The notes beneath the pieces are model-generated. The model was not told the DNA's origin. It ran no database searches and saw only the letters and a program-made list of their open reading frames with translations. Of a stretch of 64,000 bases of DNA, positions 31,765 through 40,684 are shown one piece after another. Location of the stretch: positions 1,735,096-1,799,095 of the forward strand of contig NZ_VFPD01000001.1 of assembly GCF_006716485.1 (NCBI RefSeq). The letters are read 5' to 3'. Each line of letters opens with the position of its first letter. Position 1 is the first letter of the stretch. Position numbers and translations under genes: made by a program. Source of the stretch: Chryseobacterium aquifrigidense (GTDB lineage: Bacteria; Bacteroidota; Bacteroidia; Flavobacteriales; Weeksellaceae).

Positions 31765-33072
31765 ATGGCAGAATACAAATTATTGCTTCCTTCCATGGGA
31801 GAAGGTGTTATGGAAGCGACAATTATCACTTGGTTATTCAATGAAGGTGATAACGTAAAGGAGGATGACTCCGTAGTAGAAATTGCAACAGATAAAGTAG
31901 ATTCAGACGTACCGACACCAGTTTCGGGGAAAATTGTAAAAATTTTAAAGCAAAAAGATGAAGTTGCAAAAGTAGGTGAAGCCATTGCTATTTTAGAAAT
32001 TGAAGGAGAAGGCGCTGCTTCAGAAGAAGTAAAAAATGAAACTCCGGCAGCTACTCCGGATGCTGACACTTTAAAAGCGATTGAAGAGCCTTTACAAACA
32101 GTGGCTGCTTCAAACGTAGAATTCTCAGGAGACCTTTATCTGTCTCCACTTGTAAAATCTATCGCACAACAGGAAAATATTTCTGAAACTGAACTGAAAT
32201 CTATCAAAGGAAGCGGTTTAGAAGGAAGAATTACCAAAGAAGATATATTGGCATATGTTGCTAACAGAGGAAGCAAGCCGGCTCAACAGGCAGCTCCGGT
32301 ACAGGCTACTTCTGCTCCACAACAAGCAGCATCTGCTCCGGCAGCTACCATTCCGGTAAGTGCAGGTGATGAGATCATTCCAATGGACAGAATGAGAAAG
32401 ATCATCGCTGAAAACATGGTGAAAGCAAAACAAATTGCTCCACACGTTACTTCTTTCATTGAAACAGACGTTACCAACGTTGTAAAATGGAGAAATAAAA
32501 ACAAGGCGGTATTCGAAAAACGTGAAGGTGAAAAACTGACGTTCATGCCTATTTTCGTTAAAGCGGTAGTAAAAGCTATTCAGGATTTCCCGATGATCAA
32601 TGTTTCTATCAATGGTGAGAATATCATCAAAAAGAAAAACATCAACATTGGTATGGCGACTGCCCTTCCGGACGGAAACCTTATTGTTCCTGTCATCAAA
32701 AATGCAGATCAGTTATCACTTTCAGGTCTTGCAAAAGCAATCAACGATTTAGCTTACAGAGCAAGAAACAAGAAATTAAGACCGGAAGATACTCAGGGAG
32801 CAACGTATACAATTTCTAACGTAGGAAGCTTCGGAAACCTGATGGGAACACCGATTATTCCTCAGCCTCAGGTTGCTATTTTAGCCATTGGAGCCATCGT
32901 TAAAAAGCCTGCAGTTCTTGAAACAGCTGACGGAGATGTAATTGCTATCAGAAACTTAATGTTCATGTCTCACTCTTATGACCACAGAGTAGTAGACGGA
33001 TCTTTAGGTGGAATGATGCTGAAGCACGTTCACGACTACCTTGAAAACTGGGATCTGAACACTGAAATATAA
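31765..33072 (+). CDS. 2-oxoacid dehydrogenase E2 component (dihydrolipoamide acyltransferase)
   Basis: 435 residues: one lipoyl domain (residues about 1-78, lipoyl-Lys44 in EIATDKVDSDV), an Ala/Glu/Pro linker, a peripheral-subunit-binding domain (about 127-165, YLSPLVKSIAQQENIS ... LEGRITKEDIL), a Pro/Ala/Gln-rich linker and the catalytic core (about 205-435) with active-site His-Asp in SHSYDHRVVDGS and TISNVGSFGN. It is distinct from the OdhB copy at 47994. No E1 or E3 gene is adjacent; branched-chain 2-oxoacid dehydrogenase is the most likely complex, pyruvate dehydrogenase the alternative. Confidence 0.92.
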   Translation: MAEYKLLLPSMGEGVMEATIITWLFNEGDNVKEDDSVVEIATDKVDSDVPTPVSGKIVKILKQKDEVAKVGEAIAILEIEGEGAASEEVKNETPAATPDADTLKAIEEPLQTVAASNVEFSGDLYLSPLVKSIAQQENISETELKSIKGSGLEGRITKEDILAYVANRGSKPAQQAAPVQATSAPQQAASAPAATIPVSAGDEIIPMDRMRKIIAENMVKAKQIAPHVTSFIETDVTNVVKWRNKNKAVFEKREGEKLTFMPIFVKAVVKAIQDFPMINVSINGENIIKKKNINIGMATALPDGNLIVPVIKNADQLSLSGLAKAINDLAYRARNKKLRPEDTQGATYTISNVGSFGNLMGTPIIPQPQVAILAIGAIVKKPAVLETADGDVIAIRNLMFMSHSYDHRVVDGSLGGMMLKHVHDYLENWDLNTEI

Positions 33073-33118
33073 GTAATGAGTAATTGGCAATAAGTAATTT
33101 TTGCTGATTGTAAATAGT

Positions 33119-33148
33119 AAACCTTCGATTCAATCGGAGGTTTTTTTT
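33119..33148 (+). terminator. Terminator after the E2 gene
   Basis: AACCTTCGATT / AATCGGAGGTT, 11 bp with one G-U pair and a 1-base loop core, followed by T8. 46 bases after the stop. Confidence 0.85.
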
Positions 33149-33337
33149 GGGTTTTTATCAGTTAAACTCAATAAAATATAAAAAGATTAAACAACCTAAA
33201 AGACATATTACAAATATTCAAACAAATGACTTTTTTATTATCAAATCACTAATAAAACAAATCTAAATCTATAATATCAGAAGTTATTTGTAAATTAGAT
33301 TTATTAACATTATTTTTAAGCAAATAAATATTCAATA

Positions 33338-33961
33338 ATGGATCTTGATTACAGAAAGCATGACATGACCAGATTTTCTGATTTCACCGAGGAAGATGAA
33401 AAATTAATCACTGAAGTTTATGATCAGCTTTCAGACTCCTATGACATTTCGGTAATTGACATTCAAGATTCTCCTTATGAACAATTCAGTTCTCACGATC
33501 TGTATCCGATATTTATCCCGAAGATCTGCTATTCTTTAAAGGATCGCAATAAAGACAACCCTTTCTACCTTTATATTGTCAGTAAAGTCGGTATGGCTTC
33601 CAGAGGTGGGCGCCTGGGACGAAAATATGATACGGTACAACTTTGGGGATTAAAAAAACTTGAACAAGATTTTGGGTATATTTCCATTAACAAGAAAAGA
33701 TTGATGGATAAGATTGCAGGAATCTTCACTAGTTTTAATATCAATTTTAAAGATCATGATTTTAAAGATTTCTATGTTTTAGGAAGTGATCAATATAAAG
33801 CCATGAATTTTTTAAACTCAAAGAGAAAAGAAACAATACAATCTTTTCCCAATGAAAACTTTAAACTTGAAGTGAGAAATACTATTTTAAGTTTCGGTTT
33901 ACCCGAAATACTGACGACAGGAAATGCTGAAATTATTTCAAAGTTCCTAAATGAAATATAA
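33338..33961 (+). CDS. hypothetical protein, 207 aa, unrecognised
   Basis: I do not recognise this family. It is a soluble, charged protein with no signal peptide or membrane segment. It opens MDLDYRKHDMTRFSDFTEEDEKLI, has an aromatic, glycine-containing core (FYLYIVSKVGMASRGGRLGRKYDTVQLWGLKKLEQDFGYISINKKR, about residues 76-121) and a mixed alpha C-terminus ending GNAEIISKFLNEI. It stands alone behind the E2 terminator and 42 bases before the ClC gene on the same strand, with a long AT-rich 5' gap. The open frame, its codon use and a normal start make it a real gene. No function is proposed. Confidence 0.7.
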   Translation: MDLDYRKHDMTRFSDFTEEDEKLITEVYDQLSDSYDISVIDIQDSPYEQFSSHDLYPIFIPKICYSLKDRNKDNPFYLYIVSKVGMASRGGRLGRKYDTVQLWGLKKLEQDFGYISINKKRLMDKIAGIFTSFNINFKDHDFKDFYVLGSDQYKAMNFLNSKRKETIQSFPNENFKLEVRNTILSFGLPEILTTGNAEIISKFLNEI

Positions 33962-34002
33962 ATTCCAGATTTTACCGTAATTTCATCCCTCAAAACCTGC
34001 AA

Positions 34003-35388
34003 ATGCTGAAAATTTTCACCCTCATCAAAAGATCCCTCAAAAATTCTTTCGACAATATCCGGAACGAACAGTTGAAGCACAATCTGCTTCAGGCCATTCC
34101 CTTTTGGATAGGATCTGTTATTACAGGTTTCTTCGCTGTGATGTATGCACAGGTATTTGCCTGGGGTGAACATCTGATGAATTTTATTTTCGACTGGCAC
34201 GCATGGATGATTTTCATTATTGCTCCTATAGGATTTGTTCTATCATGGTGGTTGGTGAAAGAATTTGCCCCCAACGCCAAAGGAAGCGGTATTCCACAGG
34301 TAATGGCCGCAGTAGAGCTCGCCAATCCGAAAGAACATAGGAAAATCCGGAATCTGTTAAGTATTAAAATTATTTTTTTCAAAATCCTGTCTTCTGTCAT
34401 TCTTGTCATCGGAGGAGGTGCTGTGGGACGTGAAGGCCCTACCATTCAGATTGCAGGTTCAGTTTTCAGAAAAGTGAACGAGTATCTTCCTGATTGGTGG
34501 CCAAAGATTTCCAAGAAAAATATGATTATGACGGGAGCAGCGGCCGGACTTGCTGCAGCGTTCAACACTCCCCTTGGCGGAATTGTTTTCGCTGTGGAAG
34601 AATTGTCAAAAACCCATATCAATTACTTTAAAACAGCTTTGTTTACGGCAGTAATTATTGCAGGCTTAACAGCTCAGACATTGGCCGGATCTTATTTATA
34701 TCTTGGGTATCCGAAAACCAATGATGTTTCTTTAATGGTCATGTTTCCCATTATATTGGTTGCAGCCGCTGCCGGTATTCTGGCAAGCCAGCTATCTGTT
34801 ATCATGCTTAAAATCAACGGCTGGAAGAAGAAAAAACTGAAAACAGATAAAGCCAATGTGGTCTTTCTGATCATTTGTGCCTTAATTATTGCTTCCATTG
34901 CTTATTTTATCAACAGAGAAGTACTGGGTTCAGGAAAAGAAATTATGGAGCGTGTCCTTTTTACCAAAGATAAGCATGAAGACTGGTATGTTCCCATTCT
35001 GAGAATGCTGGGTCCTGCCCTTTCCTTTACTTCAGGAGGTGCGGGTGGAATATTTGCTCCGGCTCTTACTGCGGGAGCAAGTATAGGTTCTGTTATTTCA
35101 GGAATTATCCATTTAACACCCAACGAAACCAATGTCGTTATTCTGGCAGGAATGGTTGCTTTTCTTACCGGTATTACAAGAGCACCTTTTACTTCAGCCA
35201 TTATTGTGCTGGAAATGACCGACAGGCATTCTCTGATCTTTCACCTGATGCTGGCGGGAATGGTTTCTTCCATTGCTTCAATCCTGGTAAGCAGACATTC
35301 TTTGTACGATGTTTTGAAGGTGAATTTTCTGGCTGAAATCAGATCCAAAAACGAACAGAATCCTGAAACCCATAGCAAAGGTGAATAA
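34003..35388 (+). CDS. ClC-type chloride transporter (Cl-/H+ exchanger-like)
   Basis: 461 residues with about 10-12 hydrophobic segments of the ClC fold, inner membrane. Selectivity signatures are GSGIPQ (about residue 91), GREGPTIQIA with the gating Glu (about 145), and GGIFAPALTAGASIG (about 350). FAVEELSKT near residue 200 keeps the EE position used as the proton glutamate in exchangers, so Cl-/H+ antiport is more likely than a channel. There is no CBS domain. It starts 42 bases after the hypothetical gene and may share its transcript. It probably serves acid or halide handling. Confidence 0.92.
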   Translation: MLKIFTLIKRSLKNSFDNIRNEQLKHNLLQAIPFWIGSVITGFFAVMYAQVFAWGEHLMNFIFDWHAWMIFIIAPIGFVLSWWLVKEFAPNAKGSGIPQVMAAVELANPKEHRKIRNLLSIKIIFFKILSSVILVIGGGAVGREGPTIQIAGSVFRKVNEYLPDWWPKISKKNMIMTGAAAGLAAAFNTPLGGIVFAVEELSKTHINYFKTALFTAVIIAGLTAQTLAGSYLYLGYPKTNDVSLMVMFPIILVAAAAGILASQLSVIMLKINGWKKKKLKTDKANVVFLIICALIIASIAYFINREVLGSGKEIMERVLFTKDKHEDWYVPILRMLGPALSFTSGGAGGIFAPALTAGASIGSVISGIIHLTPNETNVVILAGMVAFLTGITRAPFTSAIIVLEMTDRHSLIFHLMLAGMVSSIASILVSRHSLYDVLKVNFLAEIRSKNEQNPETHSKGE

Positions 35389-35425
35389 ATATTCTCAGGA
35401 AGTCCTAACTATTTCACCAATCCTC

Positions 35426-35456
35426 TTGCATATAAGAAATATATTCTATACTTTTG
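35426..35456 (+). promoter_or_regulatory. rpsF operon promoter
   Basis: TTG at 35426-35428, 20-base spacer, TACTTTTG at 35449-35456; 34 bases before the rpsF ATG. Confidence 0.65.
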
Positions 35457-35490
35457 CACCTCGAAATAATTAACAAATTCATTTAACATT

Positions 35491-35832
35491 ATGAACAATT
35501 ACGAAACTGTTTTCATTTTAACTCCCGTTCTATCTGAGTCACAGGTAGAGGAAGCAGTGAACAAGTATGTAGATCTTATCAAAGAAAAGAACTGCGAAAT
35601 CGTTGCTAAAGAAAACTGGGGATTAAAAAAATTAGCTTATCCTATCCAATTGAAAAAGAACGGGTTCTATACTCTAATTGAATTCAAAGGAGAAGGTACT
35701 GTGGTAGCTGATCTAGAATTAGCATTTAAGCGTGACGAGAGAGTAATCCGTTACCTTACTACAAAACTTGACAAACATGCTGTTGAGTACGCTGTAACTA
35801 GAAGAACTAAAGTAAAAGCAGCTAAAGCTTAA
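35491..35832 (+). CDS. rpsF: 30S ribosomal protein S6
   Basis: 113 residues, the family length. S6 binds S18 and the central domain of 16S r[32 protein letters not shown] at the start, [24 protein letters not shown] (about 47-70) and the [15 protein letters not shown] helix (about 86-100) are characteristic. It heads the rpsF-rpsR-rplI cluster, the order expected in most bacteria but without the ssb or priB gene often placed between rpsF and rpsR. Confidence 0.97.
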   Translation: MNNYETVFILTPVLSESQVEEAVNKYVDLIKEKNCEIVAKENWGLKKLAYPIQLKKNGFYTLIEFKGEGTVVADLELAFKRDERVIRYLTTKLDKHAVEYAVTRRTKVKAAKA

Positions 35833-35864
35833 TTATTAACCCTATTTTTTAAAAAAGACAAGAC

Positions 35865-36167
35865 ATGGCAATAGATGAAATGGCTAAACAAGCCTCAGCT
35901 GGAGGAGAATCAGAAGTAAAATTCCTTACTCCGCTTGATATCAATACAAAATCTGAAAAGAAATATTGTAGATTCAAAAAATACGGAATTAAGCACGTTG
36001 ATTACAAAGATGCTGATTTCTTATTACAGTTTGTAAACGAGCAAGGTAAAATTTTACCAAGAAGATACACTGGAACTTCTTTAAAATACCAAAGAAAAGT
36101 TTCTGCTGCTATCAAAAGAGCAAGACACCTTGCATTACTACCATACGTAGCTGACTTATTGAAATAA
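35865..36167 (+). CDS. rpsR: 30S ribosomal protein S18
   Basis: 100 residues. The conserved core runs from [64 protein letters not shown], about residues 30-95. The first 25 residues ([25 protein letters not shown]) are a family-variable extension, longer than in E. coli. It follows rpsF by 32 bases; S6 and S18 form a heterodimer on the platform. A hairpin at 36181-36207 separates it from rplI. Confidence 0.97.
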   Translation: MAIDEMAKQASAGGESEVKFLTPLDINTKSEKKYCRFKKYGIKHVDYKDADFLLQFVNEQGKILPRRYTGTSLKYQRKVSAAIKRARHLALLPYVADLLK

Positions 36168-36180
36168 GACAAAAATAAAT

Positions 36181-36209
36181 AAAAGAAGAGGTTTTCCCTC
36201 TTCTTTTGT
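36181..36209 (+). terminator. Hairpin between rpsR and rplI
   Basis: AAAAGAAGAG / CTCTTCTTTT perfect 10-bp stem, 7-base loop, then GTT. The T run overlaps the stem, so it could be a leaky terminator that lowers rplI relative to rpsFR. Confidence 0.65.
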
Positions 36210-36277
36210 TGCTGAATACATCATTAATTCTAACTTGATTTTAGATACAACCTAAAATCTAAAAAAGGACAACAACA

Positions 36278-36775
36278 ATGGAAATTATCCTAAAAAAAGA
36301 CGTAGAAAACTTAGGACTTGAGTTTGATACAGTAAACGTAAAGCCAGGTTATGCTAGAAACTTCTTAATTCCTCAAGGAATTGCGCTTTTAGCTACACCT
36401 AAAAACAAAGCTGCTTTAGAAGCTACATTAGAAGCTAGAAAAGAAGAAGAAGCTAAATTAATCGCTGCTGCTAACGCTGTAGTTGAGCAATTGAAGAAAA
36501 CTTCTATCACAATCCCTGCAAAAGTAGGTGCTGGTGACAAATTATTCGGATCTATCAACAATGCTGATCTATCTGCTGCTTTAGAAAAAGCTGGTGTTTC
36601 TGTAGAGAAAAAATACATCAAGATTCCTGGTAACACAATCAAGAGAACTGGTAAATTCGCAGCTCTTATCAGACTTCACAGAAATGTTGAGTACAACTAC
36701 GAGTTTGACATCGTATCTGATGCTCCGGTTGAAGCAGCTCCTAAAAAAGAAGAAGCTAAAACTGAAGAAGCTTAA
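36278..36775 (+). CDS. rplI: 50S ribosomal protein L9
   Basis: 165 residues. N-terminal domain MEIILKKDVENLGLEFDTVNVKPGYARNFLIPQGIALLAT, long connecting helix (about 45-75), and C-terminal rRNA-binding domain (GAGDKLFGSINNADLSAALEKAGVSVEKKYIKIPGNTIKRTG..., about 86-120). A Lys/Glu/Ala-rich tail of about 15 residues (APKKEEAKTEEA) extends past the usual end. A hairpin and about 110 bases separate it from rpsR, and an AGGACAACAACAATG start context precedes it. Terminator at 36806. Confidence 0.96.
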   Translation: MEIILKKDVENLGLEFDTVNVKPGYARNFLIPQGIALLATPKNKAALEATLEARKEEEAKLIAAANAVVEQLKKTSITIPAKVGAGDKLFGSINNADLSAALEKAGVSVEKKYIKIPGNTIKRTGKFAALIRLHRNVEYNYEFDIVSDAPVEAAPKKEEAKTEEA

Positions 36776-36805
36776 TAAGCAACTGAGAATTTCTCACAAT
36801 ACAAG

Positions 36806-36835
36806 ACCACTTCAATTTATTGAGGTGGTTTTTTG
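36806..36835 (+). terminator. Terminator after rplI
   Basis: ACCACTTCAAT / ATTGAGGTGGT, 11 bp with one G-U pair, followed by TTTTTTG. Confidence 0.85.
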
Positions 36836-36865
36836 TTTGTGTGATATGGGATGTATAGATTCTTA

Positions 36866-36917
36866 ACTACCCCGTCTTTTTGCTTTGCAAAAATCCACCC
36901 CTTCAGAGAAGGGGAAT
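36866..36917. repeat. Twin-hairpin element, candidate dispersed repeat
   Basis: Two adjacent perfect hairpins: TTTTTGC-TTT-GCAAAAA (36877-36893) and CCCCTTC-AGA-GAAGGGG (36898-36914), preceded by ACTACCCCGTC. The gap up to the AraC gene (37074) holds no gene; it ends in short CTCAAA-type direct repeats at about 37036-37068. Confidence 0.6.
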
Positions 36918-37073
36918 GTAGGAAATCTTAACTGTTATTACTCGTTAAATTAGTTTTTTTAAACATTACACGTAAGAACAGCCAAGAAAATCTAATCCAG
37001 CATTATAAACCCTGCTACCTCGTAACCCGAATGACGAAACTCAAACTCTCAAACTCTCAAACCCTCCCACTCA

Positions 37074-37877
37074 CTACTTATCCCCTCTCAATTTATGCTG
37101 ATATTCCGTTGGAGCCATTCCGATTACCTTTTTGAAGATATTACTGAAAGACGAGAGACTGTTGTATCCTACCATCATAGCAATTTCATACATATTGTAT
37201 TTTCCTTCAAGCATCAGTTCAAGAGAACGGGTAATTCTCAAAGCTCTTAGAAAACGAATGTAATTCATGCCCAGAATCTCTTTAAATTTCCTTGAAAGGG
37301 TTCTTGTGCTCATTCCGAATTCTTTTGCTGTAGATTCAATCGTAAGGGGCTTCTCAAGGTTTGCATGAATATATCTTGCAATCTTCAGCAGTGTTTCATC
37401 TTTTGGAAAAGGATGCTGAATCGGAAATGCCAGATGTTTATGTTTCTTTTCCTGTAAAACTCCTTTGAGAGCTTTGAGAAAATAATATTTTGAGGTATCA
37501 TTTTTTGTGATTTTCCCATCCCAGTCTTTAGTATAAAAAATCATTTCCCGGAGGAGATTATTGACAGAATAAATATTGATTTCATCAAAAAAGCCACTTT
37601 CATTTTCTTCCTTTTTAAAATAAAAGTTATACAAATCAACCTTTGGACTGGTAGAAAAAATATAATGCGGTGTCCCGGCAGGAATCCACATAAAGCATCT
37701 GGCAGGAAGATACCAGTGTTTCTGATCTGTGAAAACATGTACGATACCGCCTTCTGCATAGACTAACTGTGCTGAACTGTGATAATGAATCTCCGTGGTG
37801 ACATTTCCTGTGAGGACATGATAGATGTAGAATTCGGCATCATCTTCTTCTACCGCTTTAAAATGGCTGTTGTTCAT
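37074..37877 (-). CDS. AraC family transcriptional regulator
   Basis: 267 residues. An N-terminal cupin-like sensor domain (about 1-140, with HYHSSAQLVYAEGGIVHVFTDQKHWYLPARCFMWIPAGTPHYI) is followed by the two helix-turn-helix AraC DNA-binding domain (about 165-262; LTIESTAKEFGMSTRTLSRKFKEILGMN and YEIAMMVGYNSLSSFSNIFKKVIGMAPTEYQ). It is divergent from the TolC/HlyD/MFS genes with a 136-base gap, so it is probably their local regulator, possibly responding to an exported small molecule. Sensor ligand unknown. Confidence 0.93.
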   Translation of the reverse strand: MNNSHFKAVEEDDAEFYIYHVLTGNVTTEIHYHSSAQLVYAEGGIVHVFTDQKHWYLPARCFMWIPAGTPHYIFSTSPKVDLYNFYFKKEENESGFFDEINIYSVNNLLREMIFYTKDWDGKITKNDTSKYYFLKALKGVLQEKKHKHLAFPIQHPFPKDETLLKIARYIHANLEKPLTIESTAKEFGMSTRTLSRKFKEILGMNYIRFLRALRITRSLELMLEGKYNMYEIAMMVGYNSLSSFSNIFKKVIGMAPTEYQHKLRGDK

Positions 37878-37964
37878 AGGATAAAGGTATGAAGAATTTT
37901 CAAATTGGCGTAAATGAGCAAATCTTTTTCTGTTTTCACAAATCGGGTACTATGCTTGTCGTCG

Positions 37965-37972
37965 TAACTTTG
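37965..37972 (+). promoter_or_regulatory. -7 box of the efflux operon
   Basis: TAACTTTG, 41 bases before the TolC-like ATG; fits TAnnTTTG. AraC-type binding sites would be expected in the adjacent 37878-37960, but no clear half-site pair is visible. Confidence 0.5.
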
Positions 37973-38013
37973 CTGCATCAAAATCATTTTAGCAAAAATA
38001 CTTTAATTAATTT

Positions 38014-39348
38014 ATGAATATCATATTTAACGCATGCCGGTATATGTGCATTGCGTTGTGCTTATTATTGAGCAGTTTTTTACATTCACAGATGATAGAT
38101 TACCAGAACCTCGGCTTACAGCAAGCTATAGAGATTGGTTTGAAAAACAACAAAAACATACAGATCAGTCATCTGAAACAGGAAATGTCCGTGACCAAAG
38201 AGAAAGATCTCAAAATGGAGAAACTTCCGGACATTGAATTTCATACAAGCTATAATCAGGTAACCAACCTGTTCCAGCATCAGAATGGCGTATTTAATAA
38301 AGCCACCAAGTATGATGTAATCAATGGAATGTATGACTTTACATTGTCTGCTTCCATCCCGGTTTACATGGGCGGAAAAATCAAGAATACAGAGAGAAAA
38401 GCGGCTATTGATACGGAAATTTCTACTTTAAAAACGCATCTGGACGAGAGACAGCTGAAAATGGAAATCATTACCGCTTTTCTACAGATCCATCACTTAA
38501 AAGAGCAACAGAGCCTTATTAATGATAAGATGAAGGAGGATTCCGTAAACATCAGGCAGGTGAAAGCTTTGAAAGCTAATGGGGTTGTAACGGTAAATGA
38601 AGTATTAAGAACTTCGCTGCAGTTGTCCAATCATACCATGAGCTGGACGGAACTCGATAACGATATCCAGATTGCAGAGCACAAGCTGAAAACGATTCTT
38701 GCCCTTCCAGAAAATCAGGAAATGCACGTGAATACGGAAGATCTTATTTCGGACAATGCTGCCATTCCTTATGTTGATGAGCTTACAGAAACCGCTTTAA
38801 ACAAGAATGAATCTGTTGAAATCACCCATAAGAATCTTTCTCTGAAGGAGCTGGATCAAAAAATCACCAAAGCAAATTATTTGCCTAAAGTTATGGCTGG
38901 CGGAGAATATTTTTTAAAGTATCCGAATATGATGTTCTTTCCGCCGGAACCTTATGCTTACCGCCTCGGGATGATAGGAGTAAATCTTACCTATCCTATT
39001 GAAAGCCTGTATAAAAATAAATATAAAATGCAGGAAGCAAGAGAAAACATTGATCTTGCCAAGCTTCAGATTGAAGAAAACGAAGAAAAAATCAGACATC
39101 AGGTGTACGAAGCTTACAAAAAGTTTGAAGAAACCAACCAGAAGGTAAAAATTGCTGAAGAAGCAATTAATCAGGCAAAAGAAAACTATCGTATTGTAAG
39201 AACAAAATACGCGAACAAACTAAGTCTTATCACTGAACTGATAGACGCAGACAATACTTATCTGGAAGCTGAATCTAATCTTATTTCCGTAAAAATTAAC
39301 AGACAACTTAAATATTACCAACTCCAATATACGATTGGAAACTTATAA
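38014..39348 (+). CDS. TolC family outer-membrane efflux protein
   Basis: 444 residues. Signal peptide (MNIIFNACRYMCIALCLLLSSFLHSQ), then long alpha-helical repeats of the outer membrane efflux protein family: NLGLQQAIEIGLKNNKNIQISHLK (about 32-55) and the second half LAKLQIEENEEKIRHQVYEAYKKFEETNQKV and NRQLKYYQLQYTIGNL. TolC-type trimers form the outer-membrane duct of tripartite efflux. The next gene, an HlyD-type adaptor, begins 5 bases after the stop, then an inner-membrane MFS, so all three parts are present. Confidence 0.93.
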   Translation: MNIIFNACRYMCIALCLLLSSFLHSQMIDYQNLGLQQAIEIGLKNNKNIQISHLKQEMSVTKEKDLKMEKLPDIEFHTSYNQVTNLFQHQNGVFNKATKYDVINGMYDFTLSASIPVYMGGKIKNTERKAAIDTEISTLKTHLDERQLKMEIITAFLQIHHLKEQQSLINDKMKEDSVNIRQVKALKANGVVTVNEVLRTSLQLSNHTMSWTELDNDIQIAEHKLKTILALPENQEMHVNTEDLISDNAAIPYVDELTETALNKNESVEITHKNLSLKELDQKITKANYLPKVMAGGEYFLKYPNMMFFPPEPYAYRLGMIGVNLTYPIESLYKNKYKMQEARENIDLAKLQIEENEEKIRHQVYEAYKKFEETNQKVKIAEEAINQAKENYRIVRTKYANKLSLITELIDADNTYLEAESNLISVKINRQLKYYQLQYTIGNL

Positions 39349-39353
39349 AAACT

Positions 39354-40400
39354 ATGGCACAGAAACAACTGACACAAAAGGAAAAAAGAATCAACAAGTC
39401 CATTACTTTACTGGCCTGGATTCTGATCATCAGCGGAATCACGGGAATGATCAGCTTTTATCTTTTTTCGAGAAAGAATGTGACAACGAATGATGCGCAG
39501 ATTGAGCAATATATTACGCCTGTATCCAGTAAGGTGTCAGGTTTCATTAAAACGATAAAGTTTAACGAAAATCAGTTTGTGCATAAAGGGGACACCTTAA
39601 TTGTTATTGACAACAGAGAGTTTGTGAATCAGGTACACATGGCTGAAGCTAATCTTCATGCTAATGCTGCCACCATCAGCACCATTGAAAGCGGTGTCAG
39701 CACCAAAGAAAGTGACACGAAAATCATTGATGCTAAAATTGCTTCCGCCAGAATTGATATCTGGAGAACGGAACAGGATTTTAAAAGATATAAAAACCTG
39801 TTGGCAGAAGATGCCGCTACAGAACAGGAATTTGAAAATGTAAAAGCTTCTTATGAACAGTCAAAAGCCAATCTTTTAGCGCTGGAACAGCAGAAAAATG
39901 CAGTAAGAGCCGGAGCCAGTGAACAGCAGACCAAAGTTGCTCCCGTAAAAAGCCAGATCCAGCAGAGTTCTGCCAGTCTTAACAATGCGAAGCTTTATCT
40001 GTCTTATACGGTAATTACTGCTCCTTATGACGGATGGGTTGGAAAAAAGACTATTCAGGAAGGACAGTTGATTAAAGAAGGCCAGGCTTTGGTGCAGATA
40101 GTCAGCAAAGAAAAATGGATCATCGCCAATTATAAAGAAACACAGCTGGGACAGATTGATCAGAGCAAGGAAGTAATTATTACTGCGGATGCTTATCCCG
40201 ATGTTGAGTTTAAAGGAAGAATACTTTCCGTTTCTCCTGCATCAGGGTCCCAATTTTCTTTGGTAAAACCTGACAATGCCACCGGAAATTTCGTAAAAAT
40301 AGAACAGCGATTTCCTGTTAAAATTATTCTTGACAACAATAAAGACAATGAAAAGCTGCTTTCCGGAATGAATGTTCTGGTGAGCGCGAAGAAGATTTAA
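39354..40400 (+). CDS. HlyD/EmrA-type membrane fusion protein
   Basis: 348 residues. A single N-terminal membrane helix (about 20-42, ITLLAWILIISGITGMISFYL) anchors a periplasmic adaptor. ITPVSSKVSGFIKTIKFNENQFVHKGDTLIVID (about 59-90) is the first half of the biotinyl-lipoyl-like domain, a long coiled-coil hairpin follows (about 93-205) and SYTVITAPYDGWVGKKTIQEGQLI begins the return half. This EmrA-like form pairs with 14-helix MFS pumps. It bridges the TolC-like duct and the MFS encoded 284 bases downstream. Confidence 0.93.
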   Translation: MAQKQLTQKEKRINKSITLLAWILIISGITGMISFYLFSRKNVTTNDAQIEQYITPVSSKVSGFIKTIKFNENQFVHKGDTLIVIDNREFVNQVHMAEANLHANAATISTIESGVSTKESDTKIIDAKIASARIDIWRTEQDFKRYKNLLAEDAATEQEFENVKASYEQSKANLLALEQQKNAVRAGASEQQTKVAPVKSQIQQSSASLNNAKLYLSYTVITAPYDGWVGKKTIQEGQLIKEGQALVQIVSKEKWIIANYKETQLGQIDQSKEVIITADAYPDVEFKGRILSVSPASGSQFSLVKPDNATGNFVKIEQRFPVKIILDNNKDNEKLLSGMNVLVSAKKI

Positions 40401-40684
40401 GTTTGAAAGTGGCAGTGTTTGAGAGTATTAGAGGATAAAATATTCTGTTTTAATTTAATTTTCAAATTCTCCCATTTTCAAATTTTCAAATTAGAATATT
40501 TTTTTTAGCGAAAAGGCAAACGGCAACATAGCAAATCTGCAAATTTTTTCTTTACGCATATTTGCCGTTTTACCTTTTACTTTTACACCCTTTTGTCCTT
40601 TGTCTTTTCGCATTTTTAAATCCGGTTCAATGACAAATTTGTTCATTTGACCTCTCCTTTTTCTGAGCTTAATGCTTACAAATT
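40401..40684 (+). other. Intergenic gap within the efflux set, repeat-rich
   Basis: No gene seen. It contains runs such as TTTTCAAATT repeated at about 40460-40495, and an imperfect inverted repeat with arms AAAAGGCAAACGGCAA (40511-40526) and TTGCCGTTTTACCTTTT (40562-40578). No terminator with a T run on the plus strand is evident, so the MFS gene may still be co-transcribed. Confidence 0.5.
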
